Shown in pieces: positions 36,880 to 48,327 of a stretch of DNA of 64,000 nt. Made by a program: the position numbers and the translations under genes. The stretch's first letter is position 1; each line of letters starts with the position of its first letter. Source of the DNA: Ampullaceana balthica (Eukaryota; Mollusca; Gastropoda; Lymnaeidae); the NCBI GenBank assembly GCA_944989445.1, contig CALYLW010000121.1:393001-457000 (forward strand), read 5' to 3'. A model generated the notes under the pieces. It was not told the DNA's origin, ran no database searches, and saw nothing but the letters and a program-made list of their open reading frames with translations.

Positions 36880-37156
36880 TACTGAAAAAATATTGGAAGT
36901 TTTGAAATTCATAAAAAAAATTAAATATGCTCCAAACTTGAGCGCTGCGCTAGGAATTTTATTAAATTCCGATCCGTGGAAAGTAGTTTTCCAAACTAAA
37001 AGTAATCAAGAACTATTTTGGAAACAACATCTCAAACTAGATTGTCAAACCTCGCTATATACAGTTGAGTATAAACTCAATAATAGCTTGAATATTTCTA
37101 AATTATTTAGAGAAGTCTCTAAACTAAAAGTTCCTTTAAAAAATGTCCAAGTATAA
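36880..37156 (+). pseudogene. hAT transposase C-terminal remnant
   Basis: The frame reads STEKILEVLKFIKKIKYAPN then LSAALGILLN. The block 'FIKK....NL..ALRILL' is the region just before the dimerisation motif of ZMYM1-like hAT transposases. The expected TIPVS...SFSKLK block is not visible after it, so the end is diverged. Consistent with the right terminus at 37406. Confidence 0.5.
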
Positions 37157-37406
37157 ACTCACGTTAACTGTTGTTTTTTATTTTAATTTTTTTAAAAATT
37201 AATGAAGCATTTTTAGTAAAAATCTTATTGATGTACAAGTATTTGTGTGTTAAAGTTTAAGTTAAAATGATATATTTTTTTGGATGTTAGCTAAAAAAAT
37301 ATATAAAAATCCATATACCATTTTTTAGAATACTTAAATTGTAATTTCATAGGGGTGTAATTTTTCACTTTTGCACGGAGTGGTTTAAAGGCTAAGTCAG
37401 GCCCTG

Positions 37407-38439
37407 TACTAAATAGTTATATAGTGGGTATCGTTAGTATCTTACTTCTATTTCATGCATAAAAATATGAACTATCTATCTCTGTCCTAAAAACTCCTGG
37501 TTGGTGGAGATTTTGGGCTGCTCTACTTGAATAGGTTAGTCGTGATTGGAAGTCCATTTGAGGAGAATTGCATAAAAAAAATTAAAGCGATATTTTTAAT
37601 GTGTAACGCCGCGTTCTGTTGGATATATAGCTACCGAGTTGATAAGGAAGGTTATTCCCCGGGGAGGAGCTTGTTTAAGGCCATATTTTATTCTCATCTA
37701 AATTATTTACTTTAAAAGTCTAACAATTTCTGATTAAATCATATCCCGTTTTATTTGGCTTAAAGGTTCTTTAAAATAAAAAATAACAGATACGAGCATG
37801 CACTTACTGATTCGTCTCAAAATTGCATGACAATGTATATATGTGAGTTGAGTTATTAGGTTATTTTATTCTAATCAATATTTAATCAAGTCGTACTCTC
37901 AATCTTAGCTGTTCTATTTTTACGGCTCAAAGACTTCGGCCGCTACTTCCAGCTCGACGAGTAAGGCTGCCATGTAGTAATAACATCATTCTGTCATACT
38001 ATGGACATCTTGTTAACGACAATGTTAAACTTAGAACTTCTTCAAAGAAACATTCAACAGCCGCTTTATTAGTTGAAAACATAATACGTATGTTTTTAAA
38101 GTACACGCGTCCTTAATTAATTAGTGCAGAATGTTATAATAAGAGCTTATTTAAAGAAAAAGCATTTGAGACATGCATAAATCCCTATGGCCACATAATG
38201 AAATGAAGAGCACAAAATTGTTTCGATAAAAAATTCCCCAAAACATGTACTATTAATAAGAAAAATGTATTTGGTAAATATTCCCCTCCCAAATATTACC
38301 CCGCCCCCCCCCCAAAAAAACACCATGCCATTTCACTAAATATTTAGCCTTTCGGTTTCATTAGAGACCAGGAAGTGGGTCGAAATATAGATCCAATATA
38401 GATCATATAGATGTAAATAATAGCAGACGACTGCATATA
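37407..38439. other. Intron 1 sequence, nothing recognised
   Basis: AT-rich, with a C-run at 38303-38312. No gene signal. Confidence 0.4.
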
Positions 38440-38660
38440 GTTATATAGAGATCAACTAAAAATGCATTAATTTAATTATGGTAAATTCGATCGATCTGAA
38501 ATGTTGATACAATGCATTGTTATGTGAAGAAGTCTGTGTGCAAAATTTCAGCTCGATAGCATCACACGAAGTGGGTTGTTTTTTACTTTTGTTTTTCCGC
38601 CCGACCGACCAAGAGAGAGAAAGAGAGAGACAAGACGGTGAAGTTAATATAAGGGATTTA
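38440..38660 (-). repeat. Family A partial reverse copy A6
   Basis: Half-length copy ending gttaatataagggattt, with the blocks AAAATTTCAGCTCGATAGC and TTTTGTTTTTCCGCCCGACC. It is directly followed by a full-length reverse copy. Confidence 0.82.
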
Positions 38661-38661
38661 A

Positions 38662-39090
38662 TTAAACAAGCCCGTATAAACAAAGTTTTTGACTATAAAT
38701 CCCTTATATATGAGACAGAACTTAAAGTATTGATATGTTCAATATAATACGCAACGCGTGACAAACATTTACAGACTGAAATCGACTTATCTCCCCTTGC
38801 TGTAAAAAACCGTGGTCATCGATGGCTGGACTGAACTCCAGCCCCTGGAGGTGAACAAAGCAGACGGCTACATTGAATTATATAGAGATAAACTAAATAT
38901 GCATTAATTTAATTACGTAACATTTTGTAATTTTGATACAATGCATTGTTAGGTGACACGAATCTATGTGTAAAATTTTCAGCTCGATAGCATTATTGGC
39001 ATTGGGTCATTTTTTACTTTTGTTTTTCCGCCCGACCACGAACCCAAGAGATCACGACAGAGAGACAAGACGGTGAAGTTAATATAAGGG
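38662..39090 (-). repeat. Family A full reverse copy A7
   Basis: Begins ttaaacaagcccgtataaac then aaagtttttgactataaatc and ends gttaatataagggattt. Its right portion (from 39017) is shared with the duplicate segment starting at 42355. Confidence 0.85.
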
Positions 39091-41118
39091 ATTTAAAAAT
39101 CATATACGCTTTAATTTAGGTGGATTTATTTCAACATTTATATTTCAATGGAATAGCTGTGAGCGATTAAAATTGCTCGCCGAACCACATAAATATGACA
39201 CAGTGGTTTCTTATATTCCAAATGGACAGAAATCATTTACCCATATTTACTTACGCTCGAAAACAATAGCCATAAGGTGAAGTACTTTAACTGTTTCATA
39301 TTCAAATTTAACTCGAGTGGAACGAAAAACCTGATGGTACTAGTTTAACCCGTTAAAATAAGTTTTCAGTATCACCACATTTGAATTAAAAAAATTTCCT
39401 AAAGTACCTAAAATCCTCGTTAGAATAAAAACTATAATAGTAATCATTTGAATAAACAACGATAAAACTCCCCTTGTGTATTGCGACATCCTTGTTCAAA
39501 AACACAACTGCGGAATTTATTGAAACTTTCTAATATCTTCTAAAATGTCATATTATATAAACAAACCCACAGCTTCATTAAATTTGAACCAAATGTTCAA
39601 TTCAAGAGTGATAAGCAGAAGATTCAAACTTAATAACGCACCGCCAGTTATCACCATTCGTGGAAGTTTAAAGAATTAATATAAAAACATCAGATAGAGA
39701 GGAAAACTTGATTTCTGCCATCTTCCGGTTGACCGAGTTTATGTGTCTTAGCTGTCTTAGCTCACAGGTTGTTCAAGCGTGTGTCGTGGGGGGGGGGAGG
39801 GAGGAGTGGACCGTGTGTCAAGGGATGAGGTGGGTGTGGGTAGGTTGGGGTGGGGGTCAGTAGGCCGGAAGCTGAGAGTGCAGAGGAATCGATACGAATC
39901 TGGTGGCCTTGTTCGATTCAAAGACACACGTACGGCTAACAGTGGTCGAGGGTTTTCTTAGCAATTTGTTGACATTGATTGTTGCAGGAAGGAAACTGGG
40001 AATTAGGAACTCAAGACTTTTAAACACTTGATTCAGTCTTTAGGGAAGCTTGCTTATGATACGTTAAACATCATGGCTCTGTAGTCGGTGATAGCACGAG
40101 TAGAGGGTTGACCAGGAGAGGGAAATTTTACATTATTGACAAATACCATTTCCGCCTAAACACAATTCATGCAAAACATCACTCCTTCCAACTAACAATT
40201 TTATTAATATTTAAATCTCTTATAAAAATGCAGGACTAAACACAAACCATAGATAAGCGTAGGACGCAATAATCTTCTGTATAGTAGGAGCGTCTGTAAC
40301 AAATAAGACAAGATAATATAAGATAAGATAAGATAAGATAAGATAAGATAAGATACCACTTCTATCAAATTCCAGTCTTGACAAAAACAACTCTTGCGAA
40401 AAACCACCCTACCAAATTCCACTCCTGTCACATAACATTCCAGTCAAATACCCCTCCTGTTAAATACTGCTTCTGTCAATTAATATCCATGCAACTACCA
40501 CGCTTAACGACTATCATTTCTTTTAATTAATTTTAAACTTCACTGAAGTTATTAAAACAGCTTCAGTTGTTCCTGGTAGGCAGGTCTCTCTGTCTATAAG
40601 AGGAACGTCCAAATGTTTGTTTATCGAAATATTCTATCATTTCATTCATAATCGAATAAAACATTTTTAAGCAATTCATTACATTCCTATCATGAATTGT
40701 ACAAATCTCTACATAGACCAGCATTACGCCAACCCAAGACAAGTTTGGCTTACTCAGTTTAATTAACTAGAAATAAAAATTTACAAATATATTTGTATTG
40801 ATAACATTGCTAATGGTAAAAAACAAAATGTTTCAAACTTGTAGCGTTCAATATACTTTCCGGATGCAGAGTGCTTGGTATAACAAAATTCGGTCGTTTT
40901 AAATTTAAATTAGACAACAGTTATGTTGCGTTCTTGCTTTCTTCTGGTTTATTAGAGATAAATAATGTATCAATTCAACATTGAGATGTGAGATGAAACT
41001 TGAATCTATCTGAACCATTATTAAAGGATTTTTGCCCTAAGCGACAAATGATGAGAATTTTTATGCTTATTCTTCCCCAATGATTATTTTTAAATCCCTT
41101 ATATTAACTTCGAAAACT

Positions 41119-41161
<43 letters not shown>

Positions 41162-41325
41162 TGGTCTCTGTCGTTCGCGGTCGGGCGGAAAACAAAAGTA
41201 AAACAATGACACATTTTCCGTAATGCTATGGAGCTGAAATTTTGCACATAGACTTGTGTCATCTAACAATGCATTGTTTCAAAATTTCAGATCGATCGAA
41301 TGTACCGTAATTAAATTAATGCATT
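39017..41325. repeat. 2.3-kb segmental duplication, copy 1
   Basis: Nearly identical to 42355-44637, with differences mainly in (CT)n and (ATAAG)n length and scattered substitutions. It starts inside a reverse family A copy and ends inside a forward one, so the unit is bounded by inverted repeats. It contains a G-rich stretch (39786-39860) and a LINE/SINE-type tail. No gene was recognised in it. Confidence 0.92.
40221..40352 (+). mobile_element. LINE 3'-tail fragment with (ATAAG)n
   Basis: Reads actaaacacaaaccatagat then aagcgtaggacgcaataatc then ttctgtatagtaggagcgtc, followed by repeated ataag. It extends further into the LINE 3' UTR seen at 14396-14473 than the SINE copies do, so it is a LINE end and not a SINE. 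Confidence 0.65.
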
Positions 41326-41636
41326 TTTAGTTTATCCTAATATAACGTATGTAATTCAAACTCACTGTTTTTTTTCAGGGGATTATTCAGTCAAGTGTCG
41401 ACGCGACCCATCGAAGTACCGGCGTGCTTTTGTTTACATTTTACGTGTCACGCTGAGCTCGTACAAGCGTTCGGTGACCAGACTTTTCCCCTCTCAGGGT
41501 TATGAAGCAAAGTTGAGTTAAGACCGATTCAGTCTGTAAATGTTTATCACGTTTGAAAATAATCAATACTGTTAGTTATGTCTCATATATAAGGGATTTA
41601 TAGTCAAAAACTTTGTTTTTACGGGTTTGTTTTATT
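41092..41636 (+). repeat. Family A forward copy A3
   Basis: Full-length, with a long (CT)n at 41121-41157. The first part belongs to duplicated copy 1; the remainder diverges from the partner copy. Confidence 0.88.
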
Positions 41637-42045
41637 ACCACGTTTTTACCACGTTTTTATTAACTCGCTTTCGTTGGTGTGGCATTGTTTGTTGGTTTGT
41701 CCAAGATTTTTTCAAATCTGCCAACGTAAAATTGAACGACTTCTGATGGTCCTAGAGATCTGAAAATTTTACCACAGATAGATCTTGGATGACAATGCAT
41801 TGTATTAAAGTTTCAGATCAATCAAATGTAACGTTATTAAATTATTGAACTTTTAAGTTTATCTATAGTCTATATATAAGCATCTGTACCGTCGGCTTTT
41901 GTTGACATACGTGATTTCCCCCCGTGACCACATCACAATGTTTTTAAAACGTTGGGCGGGCGCTTGTGAGGTGTTTGGTAAAATAATTAGAGGTAAAAAA
42001 AATATTGTTAAAAACCAAGTTATTATTAGTGGACTAAAAAGAATA
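41637..42045. other. Spacer, partly repetitive
   Basis: Contains accacgtttttaccacgttt and other pieces related to the adjacent fold-back. No gene. Confidence 0.5.
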
Positions 42046-42354
42046 AAATAAATAAAGGTAAAAAAAATGATTTTTAAAAACCACGTTTTTACAAGTGGAC
42101 TAAAAAGTAGAAAATAATTTAAAACTTGTAAGTTGAAGTATATTGATTTAATAAGACTAAAAACGTGGGGCGGGTGTTTGATATAAAAATTAAAGATTTC
42201 TAATTTAGAAGGCAAAAGAGAGATCTATAAGTGAGAGAATGAGTGAACCGCATATGTTACACCACATAAGCGCCCGCCCCACGTTTTTAGTCATATTAAA
42301 AAGCCACTTGTAAAAACGTGGTTTTTAAAAATCATTTTTTTACCTTTATTTATT
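42046..42354. repeat. Fold-back with nested inverted arms
   Basis: The outer arms 42046-42100 and 42303-42354 are nearly perfect inverted repeats of about 52 bp. The inner arms 42150-42174 and 42273-42297 (core ACTAAAAACGTGGGGCGGG) are inverted repeats of 25 bp with one mismatch. The right outer arm ends exactly where duplicate copy 2 begins. Confidence 0.9.
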
Positions 42355-44637
42355 TACTTTTGTTTTTCCGCCCGACCACGAACCCAAAAGATCACGACAG
42401 AGAGACAAGACGGTGAAGTTAATATAAGGGATTTAAAAATCATATACGCTTTAATTTAGGTGGATTTATTTCAACATTTATATTTCAATGGAATAGCTGT
42501 GAGCGATTAAAATTGCTCGCCGAACCACATAAATATGACACAGTGGTTTCTTATATTCCAAGTGGACAGAAATCATTTACCAATATGTAGTTATGTTCGA
42601 AAATAATAGCCATAAGGTGAAGTACTTTAACTGTTTCATGTTCAAATTTAACTCGAGTGGAACGAAAAACCTGATGGTACTAGTTTAACCCGTTAAAATA
42701 AGTTTTCAGTATCACCACATTTGAATTAAAAGAAAATTTCCGAAAGTACCTAAAATCCTCGTTAGAATAAAAACTATAATAGTAATCATTTGAATATACA
42801 ACGATAAAACTCCCCTTGTGTATTGCGACATCCTTGTTCAAAAACACAACTGCGGAATTTATTGAAACTTTCTAATATCTTTTAAAATGCCATATTATAT
42901 GAACAAACCCAAATCTTCATTAAATTCTAACCAAATGTTCAATTCAAGAGTGATAAGCAGAAGATTCAAATTTAATAACGCACCGTCAGTTATCACCATT
43001 CGTGGAAGTTTAAAGAATTAATATAAAAACATCAGTTCGAGAGAAAATCTTTCTGCCATCTTCCGGTTGACCGAGTTTACGTGTCTTAGCTGTCTTAGCT
43101 CACAGGTTGTCCAAGCGTGTGTCGTGGGGGGGGGAGGGAGGAGTGGACCGTGTGTCAAGGGATGAGGTGGGTGTGGGTAGGTTGGGGTGGGGGTCAGTAG
43201 GCCGGAAGCTGAGAGTGCAGAGGAATCGATACGAATCTGGTGGCCTTGTTCGATTCAAAGACACACGTACGGCTAACAGTGGTCGAGGGTTTTCGTAGCA
43301 ATTTGTTGACATTGATTGTTGCAGGAAGGAAACTGGGAATTAGGTACTCAAGACTTTTAAACACTTGATTCACTCTTTAGGGAAGCTTGCGTATGATACG
43401 TTAAACATCATGGCTCTGTAGTCGGTGATAGCACGAGTAGAGGGTTGACCAGGAGAGGGAAATTTTACATTATTGACAAATACCATTTCCGCCTAAACAC
43501 AATTCATGCAAAACATCACTCCTTCCAACTAACAATTTTATTAATATTTAAATCTCTTATAAAAATGCAGGACTAAACACAAACCATAGATAAGCTTAGG
43601 ACGCAATAATCTTCTGTATAGTAGGAGCGTCTGTAACAAATAAGACAAGATAAGATAAGATAAGATAAGATAAGATAAGATACCACTTCTATCAAATTCC
43701 AGTCTTGACAAAAACAACTCTTGCGAAAAACCACCCTACCAAATTCCACTCCTGTCACATAACATTCCAGTCAAATACCCCTCCTGTTAAATACTGCTTC
43801 TGTCAATTAATATCCATGCAACTACCACACTTAACGACTATCATTTCTTTTAATTAATTTTAAACTTCACTGAAGTTATTAAAACAGCTTCAGTTGTTTC
43901 TGGTAGGCAGGTCTCTCTGTCTATAAGAGGAACGTCCAAATGTTTGTTTATCGAAATATTCTATCATTTCATTCATAATCGAATAAAACATTTTGAAGCA
44001 ATTAATTACATTCCTATCATGAATTATACAAATCTCTACATAGACCAGCATTACGCCAACCCGAGACAAGTTTGGCTTACTCAGTTTAATACACTAGAAA
44101 TAAAAATTTACAAATATATTTGTATTGATAACATTGCTAATGGTAAAAAACAAAATGTTTCAAACTTGTAGCGTTCAATATACTTTCCGGATGCAGAGTG
44201 CTTGGTATAACAAAATTCGGTCGTTTTAAATTTAAATTAGACAACAGTTATGTTGCGTTCTTGGTTTCTTCTGGTTTATTAGAGATAAATAATTTATCAA
44301 TTCAACATTGAGATGTGAGATGAAACTTGAACCTATCTGAACCATTATTAAAGGATTTTTGCCCTAAGCGACAAATGATGAGAATTTTTATGCTTATTCT
44401 TCCCACAATGATTATTTTTAAATCTCTTATATTAACTTCGAAAACTTGTCTCTCTATCTCTCTCTGTCGTGGTCTCTGTCGTTCGCGGTCGGGCGGAAAA
44501 CAAAAGTAAAACAATGACACATTTTCCGTAATGCTATGGAGCTGAAATTTTGCACATAGACTTGTGTCATCTAACAATGCATTGTTTCAAAATTTCAGAT
44601 CGATCGAATGTACCGTAATTAAATTAATGCTTTTTTA
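42355..44637. repeat. 2.3-kb segmental duplication, copy 2
   Basis: Partner of 39017-41325 in the same orientation. The left boundary cuts a reverse family A copy at TTTTGTTTTTCCGCCCGACC; the right boundary lies in a forward family A copy where the two sequences part near TTAATGC. Confidence 0.92.
43556..43682 (+). mobile_element. LINE 3'-tail fragment with (ATAAG)n, duplicate
   Basis: Duplicate of the fragment in copy 1, with a slightly shorter ataag tract. Confidence 0.65.
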
Positions 44638-44868
44638 GTTATCTCTATGTAACTATATGTAGCGGCCTGATTTTGTTTACGTTCACCTGTCACGCTGTTC
44701 AGTCCAGCCATCCGTGACCACACCTGCCCCGTTTTACAGCAAAGGGGAGTTAAGTCAGTTTCAGTCTATAAATGTTTGTCGCGATTGAACATAATCAATA
44801 CTTTTAGTTATGTCTGATATATAAGGGATTTATAGTCAAAAACTTTGTTTTTACGGGGTTGTTTAATT
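44420..44868 (+). repeat. Family A forward copy A4
   Basis: Full copy with a short (CT)n. Its second half resembles A6/A7 more than A3 (gtttacgttcacctgtcacg, cagtccagcc), so subtypes of the family have been mixed at the duplication edge. Confidence 0.85.
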
Positions 44869-46658
44869 ACGGGGTTGCTTAATTTTGAAATTTCTTCTAC
44901 ACTGGCTATCAAGGAGTTTGTTTTGTTTTGATGTCAAGGTCAATGTCTGTTAAAAGATGGCGAATCGTCACACATCATAACAATTATTTAAAAGTCAGAA
45001 CTCACTGTACAGGATACTGAATTATGGAGAAGCAAAAGTTAGATGCAGACAGACAGCCAGATGCAGACGGTTAGTAGGGCGATTAAGTATTAAATGGATT
45101 AATGATGTATGTCAAGAGGGACATCCAGTTGGGGAAAGGGTGTGCAAACATGGAGCCGAAAGACCATGCACTGATCCAAAATAATGAAAAAGAGTTGACC
45201 AGGTTAATGCACTACATGGGTTGTAGCGCCACCGAAGATTGCCATGCTATGTCCAGTTGTAAAGTTATACGTTTCTTACAACATTAAAATATTTAAGGTT
45301 TGAATTGAACGCGCTATAAACGAGCATCCAAGTTGTTCTGGTTCTCGTTATAATAGTTGGCTGTTGTTTATAAAAAATATAATTTACAAGCCTTTCATAA
45401 TAATAATAATAATAATAATAATAATTTATAATTTATATAGCGCTGTAAGGAACCGGGCTCACAGCGCTTTACATGGAGATCATAACATACATATAATAAT
45501 TAAATAACCATTCTACCATAATAACAACTTGAAGGACAGTACATTACACATAAGCTACGCTAATCATTAAAACAAATGTTATTTCATTAATTTTGTAAAC
45601 ACATTTTGAAAAGATGCGTCTTAAGTGCAGTCTTGAAGGACTTGGTAGTTTGAATACTACGGATGTGTAATGGTAGAGAATTCCAGTGTTCATAACTAAT
45701 ACGGCAAACGTTTAGAGCTGGCATGAAAGTGTCCTGACTTAACGTCATGTAATTTTTGCATCGACACCACGTCTAAGTATTGACAAATCTCGTGTACAAG
45801 AAAAAGACTAAAAGCTTTCATCCGGCCACTTTCAAATTATAGCATCGACAATCTGGTAAACATATTCACAGAAAAGAAACACCAACAGGAGTAGGCGGCC
45901 AAGTGATGAGAAAAACACATTGTCCTGAAACCAACACAGGAACATTTCCAAGGGCAGGCAGCATGCTGGAAAAATAGGGTGAGTCACCATTGAAGAAATA
46001 GCGACGGCACCCAGGCTCATTATTCAAGACAAAAATATGAACTGGTCCACATCTCAAGCATTTAACAGAAACGCAACATTCTCCCGCCTTGACAACAAGG
46101 ATGACGTGACAGACAATTCCGGCTCATAACAAAGTGTCAACAATACAGGAGCTGCTCGTTCCTGCCAGGGGCAGTAATTGAATAAGGCACGCTTCCAAAA
46201 GGATCCGTTGAGGTGACTGCACTTGACCCATTTGTGTCTACTGCCTCCTACCCGCCAACATCCAGTTCCTGATCCCATCGGTTGTAGCCCTTGCGAAGTA
46301 CCATCGTAACAGAAACATCGCAAATACCCTCATAATACACAAGAGCCAGGATATGTTAAACATTGACTCTGGGCCCTGGTATATAAAAGAAGAATGACTT
46401 TTATACAACAGTCCAAAAAAATTCAGTTCTGTAACTTCTGTTACATTTCCCATAGTTTCTGGACGTATACTCCCCTGTTGGCTAATGGCGAGCGTGATTG
46501 GCTTACGACATGTCTACAGTAAAATATTTTGAAGCTTTATCCCCCCCACCCAAACCTCACCCCTATTCTATTTAGTTGTACACGCTGCAGAGGTTGTCAA
46601 TGTCCAGGCATAACCATTCCCAAATTCTCAGGCTGGTACCCACACCCTCACAACTGAA
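44869..46658. other. Intron 1 sequence, mostly unrecognised
   Basis: An (ATA)n tract at 45399-45426 is followed by ttatatagcgctgtaaggaa...cacagcgctttacatgg, a small AGCGCT hairpin of a kind common in invertebrate repeats. 45840-46460 is less AT-rich and has several overlapping minus-strand open frames of 60-90 codons that match no family I know. Confidence 0.4.
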
Positions 46659-46666
46659 GTCTAAAT

Positions 46667-46944
46667 CATTGCTATTCAAAGTGCAGGTCTGTGGGCCATC
46701 CGCCACCGGTCCCCAGAAGTTATCAAGAAAGGACAGAAACATATTAAAATAATGCTCCATTTGCAACCATTAATAATAGCCTTATAGATCATATCGATTT
46801 TTCCGCAATAAGCACATAAAATTAAACATTTAAAATAAATTAAATCCCCGAGCACGTAAGTACAGGTAAAAATAGTCCACCAGTCCTTGGAGCAATGGAA
46901 AAATTCCGGCCGGTCAGCCATACTTAAAAATTTGAGAAGCACTG
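46667..46944. mobile_element. Small non-autonomous hAT (MITE), degenerate
   Basis: Left end CATTGCTATTCAAAGTG with ctgtgggcc after it; the right end, reversed, is CAGTGCTTCTCAAATTT. Flanks gtctaaat and gtcttaac agree at 6 of 8. 278 bp, no transposase. Termini of the CAGTGNTTCTCAAA type are common in hAT MITEs. Confidence 0.6.
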
Positions 46945-46952
46945 GTCTTAAC

Positions 46953-47386
46953 ATTATTTTTTCTACTTTCTAATCCATTTTGAAAACGGGGCTTTAAAAA
47001 TTATTTTTCTTTTTTTATTATGCAGGTTATCATCATGTTGTTAATAAAACTTATCTACAACGTTTTTGTACGTTTCTCCCCTGAGAGAGGAATATTACAG
47101 TGTACACTTGACATAGCCTCGTTATTTCAGGGTTCTGCTTGTTACTGAAAACTGTTTAAATATCAAAGATCCTTTGGTATGATAAATTGTTGAGTGAATT
47201 AACGTACAAATGTTTTCATTTTTAATTTGTTTAATTAATTTTTATTTAAATTATTATTTTGTTATCTATTTTTTTAGCCAGTCTAAGAATGTCCGCAGAA
47301 TTGTTAAGACGATATAATTTATATACTTTCTCCAAACCCACAATTTATAGGCTAGAAATAACCTCTTTTTTAAATGTAATTTTTAA
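46953..47386. other. Intron 1 sequence, nothing recognised
   Basis: AT-rich spacer. Confidence 0.4.
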
Positions 47387-47394
47387 ATTTTAAA

Positions 47395-48016
47395 TAGGGA
47401 TGTTAACGATTAATTTAAATTTAATCATTAAACTTTGAAAAATTAACGATTAATTAATTGTTAATTTCAATTAAAGCCAAAAATTAAAATGTATGATGTC
47501 ATAAGTAACACTTATTAATGTTCTTGTTGAAAATCTGAATAACATTGGAATGTCTCCTTTATATGTCATCTTCTAACCAACTACGCAAAAAGACGTGTTT
47601 TGACATTTTTTGGTTCAAGTGATGAGCGGGTCTAATTGACAATATAACCAACAGAGCTGAACAAACATTCACATGGAACTGAGGTAAATGGCATGCACAA
47701 AAACGGTCTTGGCAAGGAATGATATTATCGGATATCGATGTTCATTAAGTTTCCACCATTGTAGAGGGTTAATGGATTCAGGAACTTTCATCTCCATTTT
47801 GTAACGCTGTAATTCATCAGAAGAGCTGTCGTCATTTTCTGTCTCTGAGTTAAACTCCATTATTGACTTTTTTCATTTGGTTTGATAAGTAAGCGCAATG
47901 TTAGAACCATGGTAGGTAAACTTTATCAACATTTTGAACATTCCCGACAGTAAATAGTTAAAACCAAAAATTTTAACGATTAATCGAGAAATCAATCGTT
48001 AATTTCCCCAGCCCTA
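47395..48016 (-). mobile_element. hAT (ZBED1-type) element, internally deleted
   Basis: Left end TAGGGATGTTAACGATTAAT; the right end, reversed, is TAGGGCTGGGGAAATTAACG. It is flanked by perfect 8-bp duplications attttaaa (47387-47394 and 48017-48024). Encodes only a transposase C-terminus on the minus strand. 622 bp. Confidence 0.9.
47669..47860 (-). pseudogene. hAT transposase dimerisation-domain fragment
   Basis: The frame includes LQRYKMEMKVPESINPLQWW and KLNEHRYPIISFLAKTVF. The pattern 'E..RY......D/NPLxWWK.NE.R(Y/F)P.L..LA' is the C-terminal dimerisation region of ZBED1-type hAT transposases. The conserved tail (S.P.S..ER.FS) is lost and the rest of the protein is deleted. Confidence 0.85.
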
Positions 48017-48327
48017 ATTTTAAAAGATATGTTTTTTAATGAACTTAATTTCTAGGTGACTGTCCCCGTATAGAGCCTGGATTCAATCAAACATCTGAAG
48101 ACTTAGTAGGAATGATCTTTTTGAAATCTTTAGAATGTGGAAATTAAGGCCCGAAAACAGCCATTTAAAAAAAAACAATAGTACGAATTGATTATTTGGA
48201 ATGTATTAATTATTGTAAAGAGTCCTTTATGTTTCCTAACGACAAAGCCCCCCCCCCTCCCCCACCCCAAGCCCCCCAGCACTAGATCTATATTTAAGAC
48301 AAGACCCGATTTTGTTTGTGTACTCAC

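Larger units (their letters stand above)
32878..37406 (+). mobile_element. Old hAT transposon, 4.5 kb, hosting other repeats
   Basis: Left terminus CAGGGCCGGACTAACAC; the right terminus, reversed, is CAGGGCCTGACTTAGCC. The 8-bp flanks taccatat and tactaaat match at 6 of 8. Near the right end is a hAT transposase C-terminal remnant (36880-37156). Inside are a 17-bp array, a 34-bp array, a reverse family A/B copy, a 23-bp array and a 22-bp array, which must have arisen later. The span between ends is inferred; two separate elements sharing similar termini cannot be ruled out. Confidence 0.65.
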
